Under the pieces are notes generated by a model, which saw only the letters and a list, made by a program, of their open reading frames with translations, was not told the origin of the DNA and made no database searches. Shown piece by piece: positions 41,642 to 50,653 of a stretch of 64,000 nt of DNA. Source of the DNA: Comamonadaceae bacterium (GTDB taxonomy: Bacteria; Pseudomonadota; Gammaproteobacteria; Burkholderiales; Burkholderiaceae_C); NCBI GenBank assembly GCA_947478725.1, contig CANJWZ010000014.1, positions 1 through 64,000 on the forward strand, in the 5' to 3' direction. Each line of letters starts with the position of its first letter. Positions within the stretch are counted from its first letter, which is position 1. Position numbers and translations under genes: made by a program.

Positions 41642-42504
41642 GCTGAAAACCCATAAAAGCGCTGCGGATTGTGGACCAGCAGCTTGTTCAGTAAGTCGGT
41701 GGTGGGTGCAATGCTGTCCAGCAAGTCAACCAGTGCGCCATCGTCCGGCACATGGGTATGGTTGGGGTGTGGCCAGTCGGTGCCCCAAAAGCAACGATCG
41801 GGAAATGATTGCACCAGTTGCCGTGCCAGTGCCGCGCCGAGCGCATACGGCGGTGCCGCGTCAATCCGGTCTGCACCACTGACCTTGACATAAAAACGCG
41901 GGTCTTGCATCAGCTGGCACAGGGCACGAAAGTCGGCATGGTCAGCGCCCTGCGTTGCATCGACCCGCGCCATATGGTCTATCACGACAGGCACGGCCGA
42001 GCCTAGCAGGACAGGCGCCAGCTCATGAATCAAGCTGCTGTCAAAGTGCACCTGCAGATGCATGCCCTGCGGGGCCAGGCGTTGCGTCAGGGCAAGCACC
42101 TGCTGCGCTGATGCGCCTTGCCCGAGATGCTTCATGAAATTGAAACGCACGCCGCGAAACCCGGCCGCTTTCAGGCGCGCCAGTTCTACATCGGGCACAT
42201 CATGCGGTGCCAGCGCCACGCCCAGGTAGTGGCCGCCACCCGCTGCAATGGCGTCTTCCACCGCTGAATTGTCAAAACCATGCACCGCTGACTGAACCAT
42301 CACGCAGCGCGAAATGCCCAGCTGCCGGTGCAGCGCAAACAGGGTTTCTTTGGGGGCGTCAGCGGGGGTGAAGTTACGCGTGACAGCAAAAGGAAAGCGC
42401 GCCGCAGGCCCAAACACATGCACGTGGCTGTCGCAAGCGCCTGCGGGCAGGCGCAGGGCGGGGCGTGACGGTTGGGGGTTAAAGGTCAGTACAGGAGATG
42501 TCAT
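41638..42504 (-). CDS. Amidohydrolase-2 family lactone hydrolase (LigI-like)
   Basis: The 288-residue protein is a TIM-barrel metal hydrolase. The HxH motif is in 'GACDSHVHVFGPAARFPF', further ligand residues are in 'VPVVIDHMARVDATQG', and the catalytic Asp is in 'RCFWGTDWPHPNHTHVPDD'. These match 2-pyrone-4,6-dicarboxylate hydrolase (LigI) and relatives that open lactones. It is the first gene of the operon, with SDR, Bug, CMD and barrel proteins following. A decayed lysR gene lies divergently upstream at 42614. Confidence 0.85.
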   Translation of the reverse strand: MTSPVLTFNPQPSRPALRLPAGACDSHVHVFGPAARFPFAVTRNFTPADAPKETLFALHRQLGISRCVMVQSAVHGFDNSAVEDAIAAGGGHYLGVALAPHDVPDVELARLKAAGFRGVRFNFMKHLGQGASAQQVLALTQRLAPQGMHLQVHFDSSLIHELAPVLLGSAVPVVIDHMARVDATQGADHADFRALCQLMQDPRFYVKVSGADRIDAAPPYALGAALARQLVQSFPDRCFWGTDWPHPNHTHVPDDGALVDLLDSIAPTTDLLNKLLVHNPQRFYGFSA

Positions 42505-42613
42505 GGTGTTGGAGTGTATGTTGACGGCGCTGCCCCTTTTTGCTGGCCGACATACAAATATCAGCTATTTGAATCACCAACACGATGAGCTGATCGAACA
42601 CCGCCCCAGGAGA

Positions 42614-43115
42614 ATGCCATCAAGCGGCACCGTCTTGAATGCTTCGTCGCCGTGGTGGAGGCGGGCAGCTTCAGCAAGGCTGCAACCGCACTGATGATGT
42701 CCCACCCGCGCTCAGCCAGCAGGTCGCCGCGCTGGAGCTTGAGACCGGCCAGCGCTTGCTCAACCGCAACGGCAGAGGCGCAGAGCCGACCGATGCCGGC
42801 CTGGCATTGCTGGCCCATGCACACGGATATGCTCTGAAGGTGGTGGCAGAGATCGACTCGATCAAAACCGTGCTGTCGCTGGTTGAGCGGGGGGTGGCGG
42901 CGACCGTGCTGCCGGTCAGCGCGATACGCGAATGGACACATGACAAGCCGCCTTTCACGGCCGAGACTTACGCACCGCTGGTCCGTAACCGCTTGTGTGT
43001 GGCCGTGCCCAAAGCCAGGCCGGCCACGCGATTGAGCCGTTTTTTGGTGCAACTGACACGCGACTTGTGTTTGAAGCACGATGGCGACACGGCGCGACTG
43101 CAAAAAACAGCCTGA
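42614..43115 (+). pseudogene. LysR-family regulator, frameshifted and internally deleted
   Basis: The first frame reads the LysR helix-turn-helix 'RHRLECFVAVVEAGSFSKAA' and 'TALMMSHP'; then one base is missing near 42705 and the next frame continues 'ALSQQVAALELETGQRLLNR' and 'AEPTDAGLALLAHAHGYAL'. After this the sequence jumps to 'KVVAEIDSIKTVLSLVERGV' and 'AATVLPVSAIREW', which belong about 130 residues further on, so most of the ligand domain is deleted. The start ATG at 42614 is also out of frame with the HTH. The gene is divergent from the LigI-like operon and was probably its activator. Confidence 0.85.
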
Positions 43116-43127
43116 CGGCCTGAGGCC

Positions 43128-43394
43128 CTAGGGTGGGGGTGGGGTAACAGGCGTGCTGGCCGGGTCCGGTGCAGTCTGTGCTGCCAGGTGCGCGGCGCGT
43201 TCTTCGGCCTCCCGTTTTTTGATCGCTTTCTTGCGCGCGGGCGTGCCCATCAAATAAGCCACCAGCGCCGCTGGCCCAACACCATAAAGAAAAAAGGTCA
43301 CAACGGCACCAAGCAGCGTCCCATTGGTGTTGGTGGCCTCGGCCACGCTCATCATGAGCACCACATAAATCCAGGCAATAACAACCAAATACAT
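43128..43394 (-). CDS. Small two-helix membrane protein
   Basis: The 88-residue product has two hydrophobic segments, 'YLVVIAWIYVVLMMSVAEAT' and 'LLGAVVTFFLYGVGPAALVA', followed by a basic stretch ('TPARKKAIKKREAEERAAHL') and a Pro-rich end. Small proteins of this plan are common in Burkholderiales and have no assigned function. It stands alone just upstream of phaC on the other strand. Confidence 0.7.
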   Translation of the reverse strand: MYLVVIAWIYVVLMMSVAEATNTNGTLLGAVVTFFLYGVGPAALVAYLMGTPARKKAIKKREAEERAAHLAAQTAPDPASTPVTPPPP

Positions 43395-43516
43395 AAAAAA
43401 ATCCGTTGAGGCGTCTAGTGAGCGCCGCTATTTAGAAAACACGAGCCAAATACTGCCAAAATAAGAGCATCAACAGCTGCTGGGCGTGGCCTGCAGCCCA
43501 TCAACCCGGGAACACC

Positions 43517-45199
43517 ATGAATTTTGACGCAAACTGGCAAAAAGCGGCCACCCAGATGCAAGAGGCCTTCAAAGGCATGGTGCAGCAGCCAGCAGGCACA
43601 CCCGCCAGCCCCGTGCAGTTTGACCTCGCCAAGCTGCAAAGCATCCAGCAAAGTTACATCGACGATGCCACTGCGCTGTGGAACCAGTCACTGCAAGCCG
43701 GCACCGCCGTCGCGCCCGCGCCAGACCGCCGATTTTCAACCCCGGCGTGGAACGACAACCCGGCGTCCAAATTTTCAGCTGCCACTTACCTGCTGAACGC
43801 CAAAGCCTTGAGCGCCATGGCAGATGCCGTGGTGGGCGACGACAAAACCAAAGCCCGTGTGCGCTTTGCAGTGGAGCAGTCTCTTGCGGCCATGGCTCCC
43901 AGCAACTTCCTGCCGCTCAACGCCGACGCGATTAAAAAAGCCATCGATACCAACGGCGAAAGCATCGGCAAGGGCATACAAAACCTGCTCCACGACATGC
44001 GGCAAGGTCATGTGTCGATGACCGACGAGAGCCAGTTTGAGGTCGGCAAGAACGTCGCCACCACTGAAGGCGCGGTGGTGTTTGAAAACGAATTTTTCCA
44101 GTTGCTTGAATACAAGCCGCTGACCAAAACAGTCCATGAAAAGCCGTTTCTGCTGGTGCCTCCCTGTATCAACAAGTTTTACATTCTTGACTTGCAACCT
44201 GAAAACTCTTTGATCCGCTACGCAGTGGCGCAAGGTCACCGCACCTTTGTGGTCAGCTGGCGCAACCCGGATGAGTCGATGCGCAGTAAAACCTGGGACG
44301 ACTACATTGAAAACGCTGCCATCAAGGCCATCAAGATGGTTCAGGACATCACCGCTGCCAAAACCATCAACACGCTGGGCTTTTGCGTCGGGGGCACGAT
44401 TTTGGCGACCGCCCTCAGCGTGCTTGCTGCACGCGGGGAAAAACCCGCTGCGAGTCTGACACTGCTCACATCTCTGCTTGATTTCACCGACACGGGAATT
44501 CTGGATATTTTTATTGACGAGCAGTCGGTGGCTTACCGCGAACAGGAAATGGGCGGTGGCGGCTTGCTCAAGGGGCAAGACCTGGCCTCAACCTTCAGTT
44601 TTTTGCGGCCCAACGACCTGGTGTGGAACTACGTGGTCGGCAACTACCTGAAGGGCGAAACACCCCCACCGTTTGATTTGCTTTATTGGAACAGCGACTC
44701 CACCAATTTGCCGGGCCCGTTTTACGCCTGGTATCTGCGCAACACCTATTTTGAAAACAAGCTCATCAGCCCGGGCCAACTGACGGTGTGTGGCCAAAAA
44801 ATCGACCTGAGCAAGCTCGACATGCCCACCTATGTGTACGGCTCGCGTGAAGACCACATTGTGCCGATTGGCGGAGCGTACGCGTCGACCCAGCACCTGC
44901 GCGGTAAAAAGCGTTTCGTGATGGGTGCTTCAGGCCATATTGCGGGTGTCATCAACCCGCCAGCCAAAAACAAACGCAGCTTCTGGACAAATGACAAGCT
45001 GCCCGCCAACCAATTTCCTGCTGCGCAAAGCGATTGGCTGAAAACCGCCACCGAGCATCCGGGCAGCTGGTGGACAGACTGGTCAGGCTGGCTCAAAGCG
45101 CATGCGGGCAAGCAGCTTGCTGCCCCCAAAACCTATGGCAGCCGCAAGCACAAAGTCATCGAGCCTGCGCCAGGCCGTTACGTCAAGGCAAAAGCTTAA
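43517..45199 (+). CDS. phaC: Class I poly(3-hydroxyalkanoate) synthase
   Basis: The 560-residue enzyme polymerises 3-hydroxyacyl-CoA, mainly 3-hydroxybutyryl-CoA, on the surface of PHA granules. The lipase-like box 'NTLGFCVGGTILATALSVLA' holds the catalytic Cys at about residue 290. The Asp follows in 'YVYGSREDHIVPIGGAYAST' (about 444) and the His in 'MGASGHIAGVINPPAKNKRS' (about 472). The N-terminal domain has 'FLLVPPCINKFYILDLQPEN'. The length is within the class I range and there is no phaE. It heads the phaC-phaA-phaB locus. Confidence 0.96.
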   Translation: MNFDANWQKAATQMQEAFKGMVQQPAGTPASPVQFDLAKLQSIQQSYIDDATALWNQSLQAGTAVAPAPDRRFSTPAWNDNPASKFSAATYLLNAKALSAMADAVVGDDKTKARVRFAVEQSLAAMAPSNFLPLNADAIKKAIDTNGESIGKGIQNLLHDMRQGHVSMTDESQFEVGKNVATTEGAVVFENEFFQLLEYKPLTKTVHEKPFLLVPPCINKFYILDLQPENSLIRYAVAQGHRTFVVSWRNPDESMRSKTWDDYIENAAIKAIKMVQDITAAKTINTLGFCVGGTILATALSVLAARGEKPAASLTLLTSLLDFTDTGILDIFIDEQSVAYREQEMGGGGLLKGQDLASTFSFLRPNDLVWNYVVGNYLKGETPPPFDLLYWNSDSTNLPGPFYAWYLRNTYFENKLISPGQLTVCGQKIDLSKLDMPTYVYGSREDHIVPIGGAYASTQHLRGKKRFVMGASGHIAGVINPPAKNKRSFWTNDKLPANQFPAAQSDWLKTATEHPGSWWTDWSGWLKAHAGKQLAAPKTYGSRKHKVIEPAPGRYVKAKA

Positions 45200-45234
45200 T
45201 TTTTCACTCTAATTTCATCAAAAGGAAAGTCATC

Positions 45235-46413
45235 ATGGAAGACATCGTTATCGTTTCAGCCGCCCGGACCGCCGTGGGTAAATTTGGCGGCACGCTGGCC
45301 AAAACGCCCGCCACTGAGTTGGGCGCTGCGGTTGTCCGTGCGGTGCTGGAGCGCGCCAAGCTCAGCGCTGACCTGGTTGGCGAAGTCATCATGGGTCAGG
45401 TGCTGACGGCGGGCGTGGGCCAAAACGCAGCGCGCCAAACCGTGCTCAAGGCAGGCTTTCCGCAAAGCATTCCCGGCCTGACCATCAACGCCGTCTGCGG
45501 CTCCGGCCTCAAAGCCGTGATGCTGGCCGCGCAGGTCGTCGCCACCGGCGACAGCGAGATCGTGATTGCCGGCGGCCAGGAGTCGATGAGCTTGTCGCCC
45601 CACGTGCTCAACGGCTCGCGTGACGGCCAGCGCATGGGTGACTGGAAGATGGTTGACAGCATGATTGTTGACGGCCTGTGGGACGTTTACAACCAGTACC
45701 ACATGGGCATCACGGCTGAAAACGTGGCCAAAAAATACGGTATCACCCGCGACATGCAAGACGCATTGGCGCTGGCCAGCCAGACCAAAGCCGCTGCTGC
45801 GCAAGACGCTGGCAAATTCAAAGACGAAATCGTGCCGTTTTCTATTGCGCAAAAAAAGGGTGACCCGATTGTTTTTGCTTCAGACGAATTCATCAACCGC
45901 AAAACCAACGCTGAAGTATTGGCTGGCCTGCGTCCCGCATTTGACAAAGCTGGCGGCGTCACCGCAGGCAATGCATCGGGCCTGAACGACGGCGCCGCTG
46001 CCGTGATGGTCATGACGGCCAAAAAAGCCGCCGCGCTGGGCTTGACGCCCTTGGCGCGCATCGTCAGCTACGCCACCACCGGCCTGGACCCTGCCACCAT
46101 GGGCATGGGACCGGTGCCAGCCTCCACCAAAGCGCTGGCTCGCGCTGGCTGGAAGCCCGCCGACCTTGACGTGCTGGAGATCAACGAAGCCTTCGCCGCA
46201 CAGGCCTGCGCCGTGAACAACGAAATGGGCTGGGACACCAGCAAGGTCAACGTCAATGGCGGTGCAATTGCCATCGGCCACCCGATTGGCGCATCAGGTT
46301 GCCGAATTTTGGTCACCCTGCTGCACGAGATGGTGCGCAGCGGTGGCAAAAAGGGCATTGCCAGCTTGTGTATTGGCGGCGGCATGGGGGTTGCCCTATG
46401 CGTGGAACGCTGA
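45235..46413 (+). CDS. phaA: Acetyl-CoA acetyltransferase (beta-ketothiolase)
   Basis: The 392-residue thiolase condenses two acetyl-CoA to acetoacetyl-CoA, the first step of PHB synthesis. The three catalytic motifs are present: 'LTINAVCGSGLKAVMLAAQV' (Cys about 88), 'NVNGGAIAIGHPIGASGCRI' (His about 348) and 'GIASLCIGGGMGVALCVER' (Cys about 378). The ATG at 45235 follows AAAGGAAAG; an upstream extension into phaC is not needed. It is 35 bases after phaC and is followed by phaB. Confidence 0.95.
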   Translation: MEDIVIVSAARTAVGKFGGTLAKTPATELGAAVVRAVLERAKLSADLVGEVIMGQVLTAGVGQNAARQTVLKAGFPQSIPGLTINAVCGSGLKAVMLAAQVVATGDSEIVIAGGQESMSLSPHVLNGSRDGQRMGDWKMVDSMIVDGLWDVYNQYHMGITAENVAKKYGITRDMQDALALASQTKAAAAQDAGKFKDEIVPFSIAQKKGDPIVFASDEFINRKTNAEVLAGLRPAFDKAGGVTAGNASGLNDGAAAVMVMTAKKAAALGLTPLARIVSYATTGLDPATMGMGPVPASTKALARAGWKPADLDVLEINEAFAAQACAVNNEMGWDTSKVNVNGGAIAIGHPIGASGCRILVTLLHEMVRSGGKKGIASLCIGGGMGVALCVER

Positions 46414-46456
46414 AAATCGGTTAAATTGCTATCGATTTCTGCAAAAACTCACGTGT

Positions 46457-46500
46457 GGCCCAATAAATACGTGGGTTAGCAGCTATTCATTAAATAGCAA
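46457..46500. repeat. Dispersed short repeat between phaA and phaB
   Basis: The copy reads GGCCCAATAAATACGTGGG, then TTAGCAGCTATTC and ATTAAATAGCAA. Its ends GCTAT...ATAGC can pair. It may affect the mRNA between phaA and phaB. Confidence 0.65.
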
Positions 46501-46529
46501 ATATTCTTTCGATATCCAAGGACACAAAC

Positions 46530-47267
46530 ATGAGCAAAAAAATAGCGTACGTCACCGGTGGCATGGGCGGCATCGGTACCGCCATCTGCCAGCGCCTGGC
46601 CAAAGACGGTTTTACCGTCGTTGCCGGCTGCGGCCCCACACGTGACCACGCCAAGTGGATTGACGAGCAAAAAGCCCTTGGTCATACCTTCTACGCCTCT
46701 GTCGGCAATGTCGGAGAATGGGAATCCACAGTCGCAGCATTCGCCAAGGTCAAGGCTGAACACGGTCCGGTCAGCGTGCTGGTCAACAACGCCGGCATCA
46801 CGCGCGACGGCCAGTTCCGCAAAATGAGCAAAGCCGACTGGGACGCCGTGATTTCCACCAACCTGAACAGCATGTTCAATGTGACCAAGCAGGTGATCGA
46901 AGACATGATCACCGCCAACTTTGGCCGCATCATCAACATCAGCTCGGTCAACGGCCAAAAAGGCCAGTTCGGCCAGGTCAACTACTCAACAGCCAAGGCC
47001 GGTTTGCACGGTTTCACTATGGCGCTGGCTCAAGAAGTCGCCGCCAAAGGCGTGACCGTCAACACCGTTAGCCCCGGCTACATTGGCACCGACATGGTCA
47101 AAGCCATTCGCCCTGACGTGCTGGAAAAAATCGTTTCGGGTGTGCCTGCCAAGCGCCTGGGCCAGCCGGAAGAAATCGCTTCCATCATTTCATGGATCGC
47201 TTCTGAAGAAGGCGGCTATGCCACCGGCGCAGACTTCTCGCTCAATGGTGGTTTGCACATGGGTTGA
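46530..47267 (+). CDS. phaB: Acetoacetyl-CoA reductase
   Basis: The 245-residue SDR reduces acetoacetyl-CoA to (R)-3-hydroxybutyryl-CoA with NADPH. Motifs are 'AYVTGGMGGIGTAICQRLAK', 'VSVLVNNAGITRDGQFRKMS', 'NFGRIINISSVNGQKGQFGQ' and the Tyr/Lys pair in 'NYSTAKAGLHGFTMALAQEV'. The ending 'YATGADFSLNGGLHMG' is typical of PhaB. It completes phaCAB and is closed by a terminator at 47293-47314. Confidence 0.95.
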   Translation: MSKKIAYVTGGMGGIGTAICQRLAKDGFTVVAGCGPTRDHAKWIDEQKALGHTFYASVGNVGEWESTVAAFAKVKAEHGPVSVLVNNAGITRDGQFRKMSKADWDAVISTNLNSMFNVTKQVIEDMITANFGRIINISSVNGQKGQFGQVNYSTAKAGLHGFTMALAQEVAAKGVTVNTVSPGYIGTDMVKAIRPDVLEKIVSGVPAKRLGQPEEIASIISWIASEEGGYATGADFSLNGGLHMG

Positions 47268-47292
47268 CCGCGTGTCTGCCGTTTCGTCAAAG

Positions 47293-47314
47293 ACCCGCTT
47301 CGGCGGGTTTTTTG
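47293..47314 (+). terminator. Rho-independent terminator after phaB
   Basis: A six-pair stem ACCCGC/GCGGGT with a TTCG tetraloop is followed directly by a T run. It sits 26 bases after the phaB stop and ends the phaCAB transcript. Confidence 0.88.
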
Positions 47315-47395
47315 TGGACGATCAAGACGTTTGATGGATGCACGGGATCACTTGCGCATAAAGTCAGCCCATCCATATTGAAAAAGGAATCAGAA

Positions 47396-47941
47396 ATGCC
47401 AGTTATCTCAGTCACCTTATTGCCCGGTTATCCAACCGACGTGCAAGAGCGATTGGTTCAAAGACTTGCAACTGCCGCTCGCTCAGTGATTTCAGCCGCT
47501 CCCGCTGGAACGACTGTTTTTGTCAATGAAGCCAGCACCTATCAGCGCGACAGCAAGGTTTTCACGAAGGGCGGGCCATCCAGACCCGTTGCATCAGAAC
47601 TGGTGCGTTCTTTTTTAATGTTGATGCAAGAAAGAAATTTGGAAAAAGCTAAATCGTTTTTAGCGCCTCATTTTTCGATGTGCTTTCCAACGGGTGTGCG
47701 AATGACCCAATTGCATGAAGTGGTTCAGTGGGGACAATCGCGCTACAAAAGCATCGAAAAAACGTTTGAAACGACAGATGAATGCTGGACCGGCGAGGGC
47801 GCCGTCGTTTACTGTTCAGGAACTTTAAGTGGCGTTTTTAACGACGAGACGCCATTTGAAAACATACGATTTATCGACCGCTTTGAGGTCGTCGATGGGC
47901 TTATCGCCAAGCAAGATGTCTGGAACGACTTACGAGTTTAA
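47396..47941 (+). CDS. Tautomerase-NTF2-like two-domain fusion
   Basis: The 181-residue protein begins 'MPVISVTLLPGYPTDVQERL' and 'VQRLATAARSVISAAPAGTT', a 4-oxalocrotonate tautomerase-type unit with the catalytic Pro directly after Met. From about residue 62 a second domain starts, 'SELVRSFLMLMQERNLEKAK', with NTF2-like features including 'WTGEGAVVYCSGTLSGVFND' and 'FENIRFIDRFEVVDGLIAKQ'. The latter resembles the product of 12753-13193. The ATG at 47396 follows AAGGAATC; the longer frame from 47264 is rejected because it would bury the Pro. Joined active sites suggest consecutive isomerisation steps, but no substrate is evident. Confidence 0.75.
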   Translation: MPVISVTLLPGYPTDVQERLVQRLATAARSVISAAPAGTTVFVNEASTYQRDSKVFTKGGPSRPVASELVRSFLMLMQERNLEKAKSFLAPHFSMCFPTGVRMTQLHEVVQWGQSRYKSIEKTFETTDECWTGEGAVVYCSGTLSGVFNDETPFENIRFIDRFEVVDGLIAKQDVWNDLRV

Positions 47942-48069
47942 ATTTCTCAAATCCTGAGGTTGTTGACATCCACCCTCTTGGCAAGATCAACCAGTTTAAG
48001 GTGAGGATGGTCCCATCCAGGCACGACTGGCACTTCGATACCCCAGTAAAAGTGCGTGTGCCGTGGTTT

Positions 48070-48267
48070 TCATGCCGCAACGGCGTAGCCCTCTTCGGCG
48101 ATGGCCTGGCTCAACTTCTCGCGGGTCTGGCTGGACTGCACTTGCACCTTGTTGGCAGTGCGGTCTATCGTGACCTCGGCCTGCGGGTCAAGCTGCTTGA
48201 CGGCGCGGGTCACGGCTTTTTCGCAGTGGCCGCAGGTCATGCCGGTGACGGTAAATGTCTGCATCAT
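48070..48267 (-). CDS. copZ: Copper chaperone, HMA domain (CopZ)
   Basis: The 65-residue protein is a single heavy-metal-associated domain: 'FTVTGMTCGHCEKAVTRAVK' with the CxxC copper site, then 'LDPQAEVTIDRTANKVQVQS' and 'AIAEEGYAVAA'. It carries Cu(I) in the cytoplasm to CopA or to the regulator. Two adjacent ATGs at 48267 and 48264 are possible; AGGAATT precedes them. It is divergent from copA, with two CueR-like boxes in between. Confidence 0.92.
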   Translation of the reverse strand: MMQTFTVTGMTCGHCEKAVTRAVKQLDPQAEVTIDRTANKVQVQSSQTREKLSQAIAEEGYAVAA

Positions 48268-48319
48268 GTGAAATTCCTGTGTATGAGTTAAAAGGTCGAC
48301 ATGTAAAAGCATAGCTTGA

Positions 48320-48340
48320 ACCTTGCCACCTCGGGAAGGT
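48320..48340. promoter_or_regulatory. CueR-like operator 1 (copZ side)
   Basis: The 21-base site ACCTTGCC-N5-GGGAAGGT is an almost perfect dyad of the CueR type. Read on the minus strand it overlaps TTGACC with a 19-base spacer to a weak -10, the stretched spacing expected for MerR-family activation of copZ. Confidence 0.75.
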
Positions 48341-48395
48341 CAAGCGCCTCGCATACGCTATTCTTCGCTGTCAGCTTGATGTGCATCAATGCTTT

Positions 48396-48416
48396 ACCTT
48401 GCCAACATGGGAAGGA
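48396..48416. promoter_or_regulatory. CueR-like operator 2 (copA side)
   Basis: ACCTTGCC-N5-GGGAAGGA repeats the first site with one change. A TTTACC -35-like hexamer overlaps its left edge. Its right arm GGAAGGA lies 8 bases before the copA ATG and could double as the ribosome site, so a transcript activated here would start at or after the first ATG. Confidence 0.65.
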
Positions 48417-48423
48417 TGAGGCT

Positions 48424-50646
48424 ATGACCATGACCACTGCCGCAATACCCCCGACATCCGCCGCCCCGCTCGACATTGGCATTGGCGGCATGACCTGCGC
48501 GTCGTGCGTGGCCCGGGTTGAAAGAGCCCTGAAAAAAGTACCCGGCGTGCAAACTGTCGCGGTGAATCTGGCCACCGAATCTGCTCGCATTGTCTATGCG
48601 CCTGGCGATCAGATGCCAGCACGTTTGCGCCGCGCTGTGCGTGATGCAGGCTACGAGCCGCGTGCCGCCAGCGCCGCCATTGACGCGCCAGACCTGTCGC
48701 CCTGGGCTGGTTTTATGCCGGTGGGTATGGGGCTGGCCCTGTCGCTGCCGCTGGTGTTACCCATGTTGGCCGAGTTGTTTGGCAAGCACTGGATGCTGCC
48801 GCCACTGTGGCAGTTTTTACTGGCGACGCCAGTGCAGTTTGTGCTGGGCGCACGCTTTTACAAAGTCGCCTGGGGCGCCGTCAAAGCCATGACGGGCAAC
48901 ATGGACCTGCTGGTGGCGCTGGGCACCACGGCCGGTTGGGCGCTGTCGATGTGGCTGTGGCTGACGGCTGAATCCGGTGACATGCTGCACCTGTACTTTG
49001 AAGGCTCGGCCATCGTCATCACACTGGTGCTGCTGGGCAAATGGCTGGAGGCACGCGCCAAGCGGCAAACCACATCGGCCATCAGGGCGCTGCATGCACT
49101 GCGGCCCGACATGGCGCATGTGCTGGGTGCTGACGGCGAGTTTGATGTCCCGGTGGCTGAAGTGCTGGTGAATGACCAGTTGGTCGTCAAGCCCGGCGAA
49201 AGATTCCCCGTCGATGGCACGCTGCTGGAAGGCCACACCCAGGTCGATGAGGCCATGCTGACAGGCGAGCCGCTGCCGGTCACCAAAGACATCGGCGGCC
49301 CGCTGACGGGTGGCTCCATCAACGGTGATGGCCGGGTGGTGATGCGGGTCAGCGCGGTGGGCAGCGCCACCGTTCTGGCGCACATCATTGCGCTGGTGGA
49401 AGACGCGCAAGCCGCCAAAGCGCCGATTCAGCGCCTGGTGGACCAGGTCAGTGCCGTGTTTGTGCCGGTGGTGCTGGTGATTGCAGGTGCCACGCTGCTG
49501 GGCTGGTGGCTGACGGGCCATGCGTTTGAGCTGGCACTGATTCATGCGGTGGCTGTGCTGGTCATTGCCTGCCCCTGCGCGCTGGGTCTGGCCACGCCGG
49601 CCGCCATCATGGCGGGCACCGGGGTAGCCGCCAAAAACGGCATTTTGATCAAAGACGCGCAGGCCCTTGAGATAGCGCACAAGGTCGATGTGGTGGCCTT
49701 TGACAAAACCGGCACGCTGACCGTGGGCCAACCCAAGCTGACAGAGTGGGTCGTGTTGCCGGAGATGAACGAGCCAGATGTGCAGCGCATCGCCGCCAGC
49801 CTGCAAGGCGGCAGCGAACACCCGCTGGCCAAAGCCGTTGTGAATGACGCCAAACAAAAAGCAGTGGCGATTGAGCTGCCGACCCAAGTCAGCGCGGTAC
49901 CGGGCCGGGGTACCGAGGGCAGCGTGGGTGCACGCAGCTTTTTAATCGGCAGCCTGCGCTGGATGGCTGAGCTGAAAGTTGACATGAGCGCCGTGGCCAC
50001 CCAGGCCGCAGCACTGCAAGGGCAGGGCGCGACCGTGTCGGCCATGGCCGAGCGCACGCCCACTGGCCTGGTGCTGCGCGCGCTGATGGCCTTTGGCGAC
50101 CTACCCAAGCCGGGTGCGAAAGAGGCGCTGGCCGCCTTGCGTGCACGTGGCATCAAAACCGTGATGATTTCAGGAGACAACCGGGGCGCGGCCGAGGCCA
50201 TGGCACGCCGCCTGGGCTTGCGGCCAGAGGCTGGCGAAGTGATGGCCGAGGTGCTGCCAGGCGACAAAGTGGCCATGGTTGTGAAACTGAAGGAAGGTGG
50301 CAAGACAGTCGCCATGGTGGGTGACGGCGTGAACGACGCGCCCGCATTGGCCGCGGCAGACGTTGGCATGGCCATGGGCAGCGGAACCGACGTCGCCATG
50401 CACGCCGCAGGCATCACGCTGATGCGCGGTGACCCGCTGCTGGTGGCCGCCGCCCTTGATATTTCAGCCCGCACCGTTGCCAAAATCAGGCAAAACCTGT
50501 TTTGGGCCTTTGCCTACAACGCTCCCGGCATACCGCTCGCCGCACTGGGCTTTCTGAACCCGGTATTGGCAGGTGCTGCCATGGCCATGAGCTCTGTCAG
50601 CGTCATGAGCAATGCGCTGCTGCTCAAGCGCTGGAAGCCCAAGTGA
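48424..50646 (+). CDS. copA: Cu(I)-exporting P1B-type ATPase
   Basis: The 740-residue pump exports Cu(I) across the inner membrane. One N-terminal HMA domain has 'IGGMTCASCVARVERALKKV' (residues 20-40). The membrane Cu site is 'VIACPCALGLATPAAIMAGT' (about 381), the phosphorylation site 'VVAFDKTGTLTVGQPKL' (about 426), the hinge 'AMVGDGVNDAPALAAADVGM' (about 632), and the actuator motif 'MLTGEPLPVTK'. 'YNAPGIPLAALGFLNPVLAG' is the copper-type last helix. An upstream frame to 48316 runs through the two CueR-like boxes and is rejected. It is divergent from copZ. Confidence 0.95.
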   Translation: MTMTTAAIPPTSAAPLDIGIGGMTCASCVARVERALKKVPGVQTVAVNLATESARIVYAPGDQMPARLRRAVRDAGYEPRAASAAIDAPDLSPWAGFMPVGMGLALSLPLVLPMLAELFGKHWMLPPLWQFLLATPVQFVLGARFYKVAWGAVKAMTGNMDLLVALGTTAGWALSMWLWLTAESGDMLHLYFEGSAIVITLVLLGKWLEARAKRQTTSAIRALHALRPDMAHVLGADGEFDVPVAEVLVNDQLVVKPGERFPVDGTLLEGHTQVDEAMLTGEPLPVTKDIGGPLTGGSINGDGRVVMRVSAVGSATVLAHIIALVEDAQAAKAPIQRLVDQVSAVFVPVVLVIAGATLLGWWLTGHAFELALIHAVAVLVIACPCALGLATPAAIMAGTGVAAKNGILIKDAQALEIAHKVDVVAFDKTGTLTVGQPKLTEWVVLPEMNEPDVQRIAASLQGGSEHPLAKAVVNDAKQKAVAIELPTQVSAVPGRGTEGSVGARSFLIGSLRWMAELKVDMSAVATQAAALQGQGATVSAMAERTPTGLVLRALMAFGDLPKPGAKEALAALRARGIKTVMISGDNRGAAEAMARRLGLRPEAGEVMAEVLPGDKVAMVVKLKEGGKTVAMVGDGVNDAPALAAADVGMAMGSGTDVAMHAAGITLMRGDPLLVAAALDISARTVAKIRQNLFWAFAYNAPGIPLAALGFLNPVLAGAAMAMSSVSVMSNALLLKRWKPK

Positions 50647-50653
50647 GCTTGAT

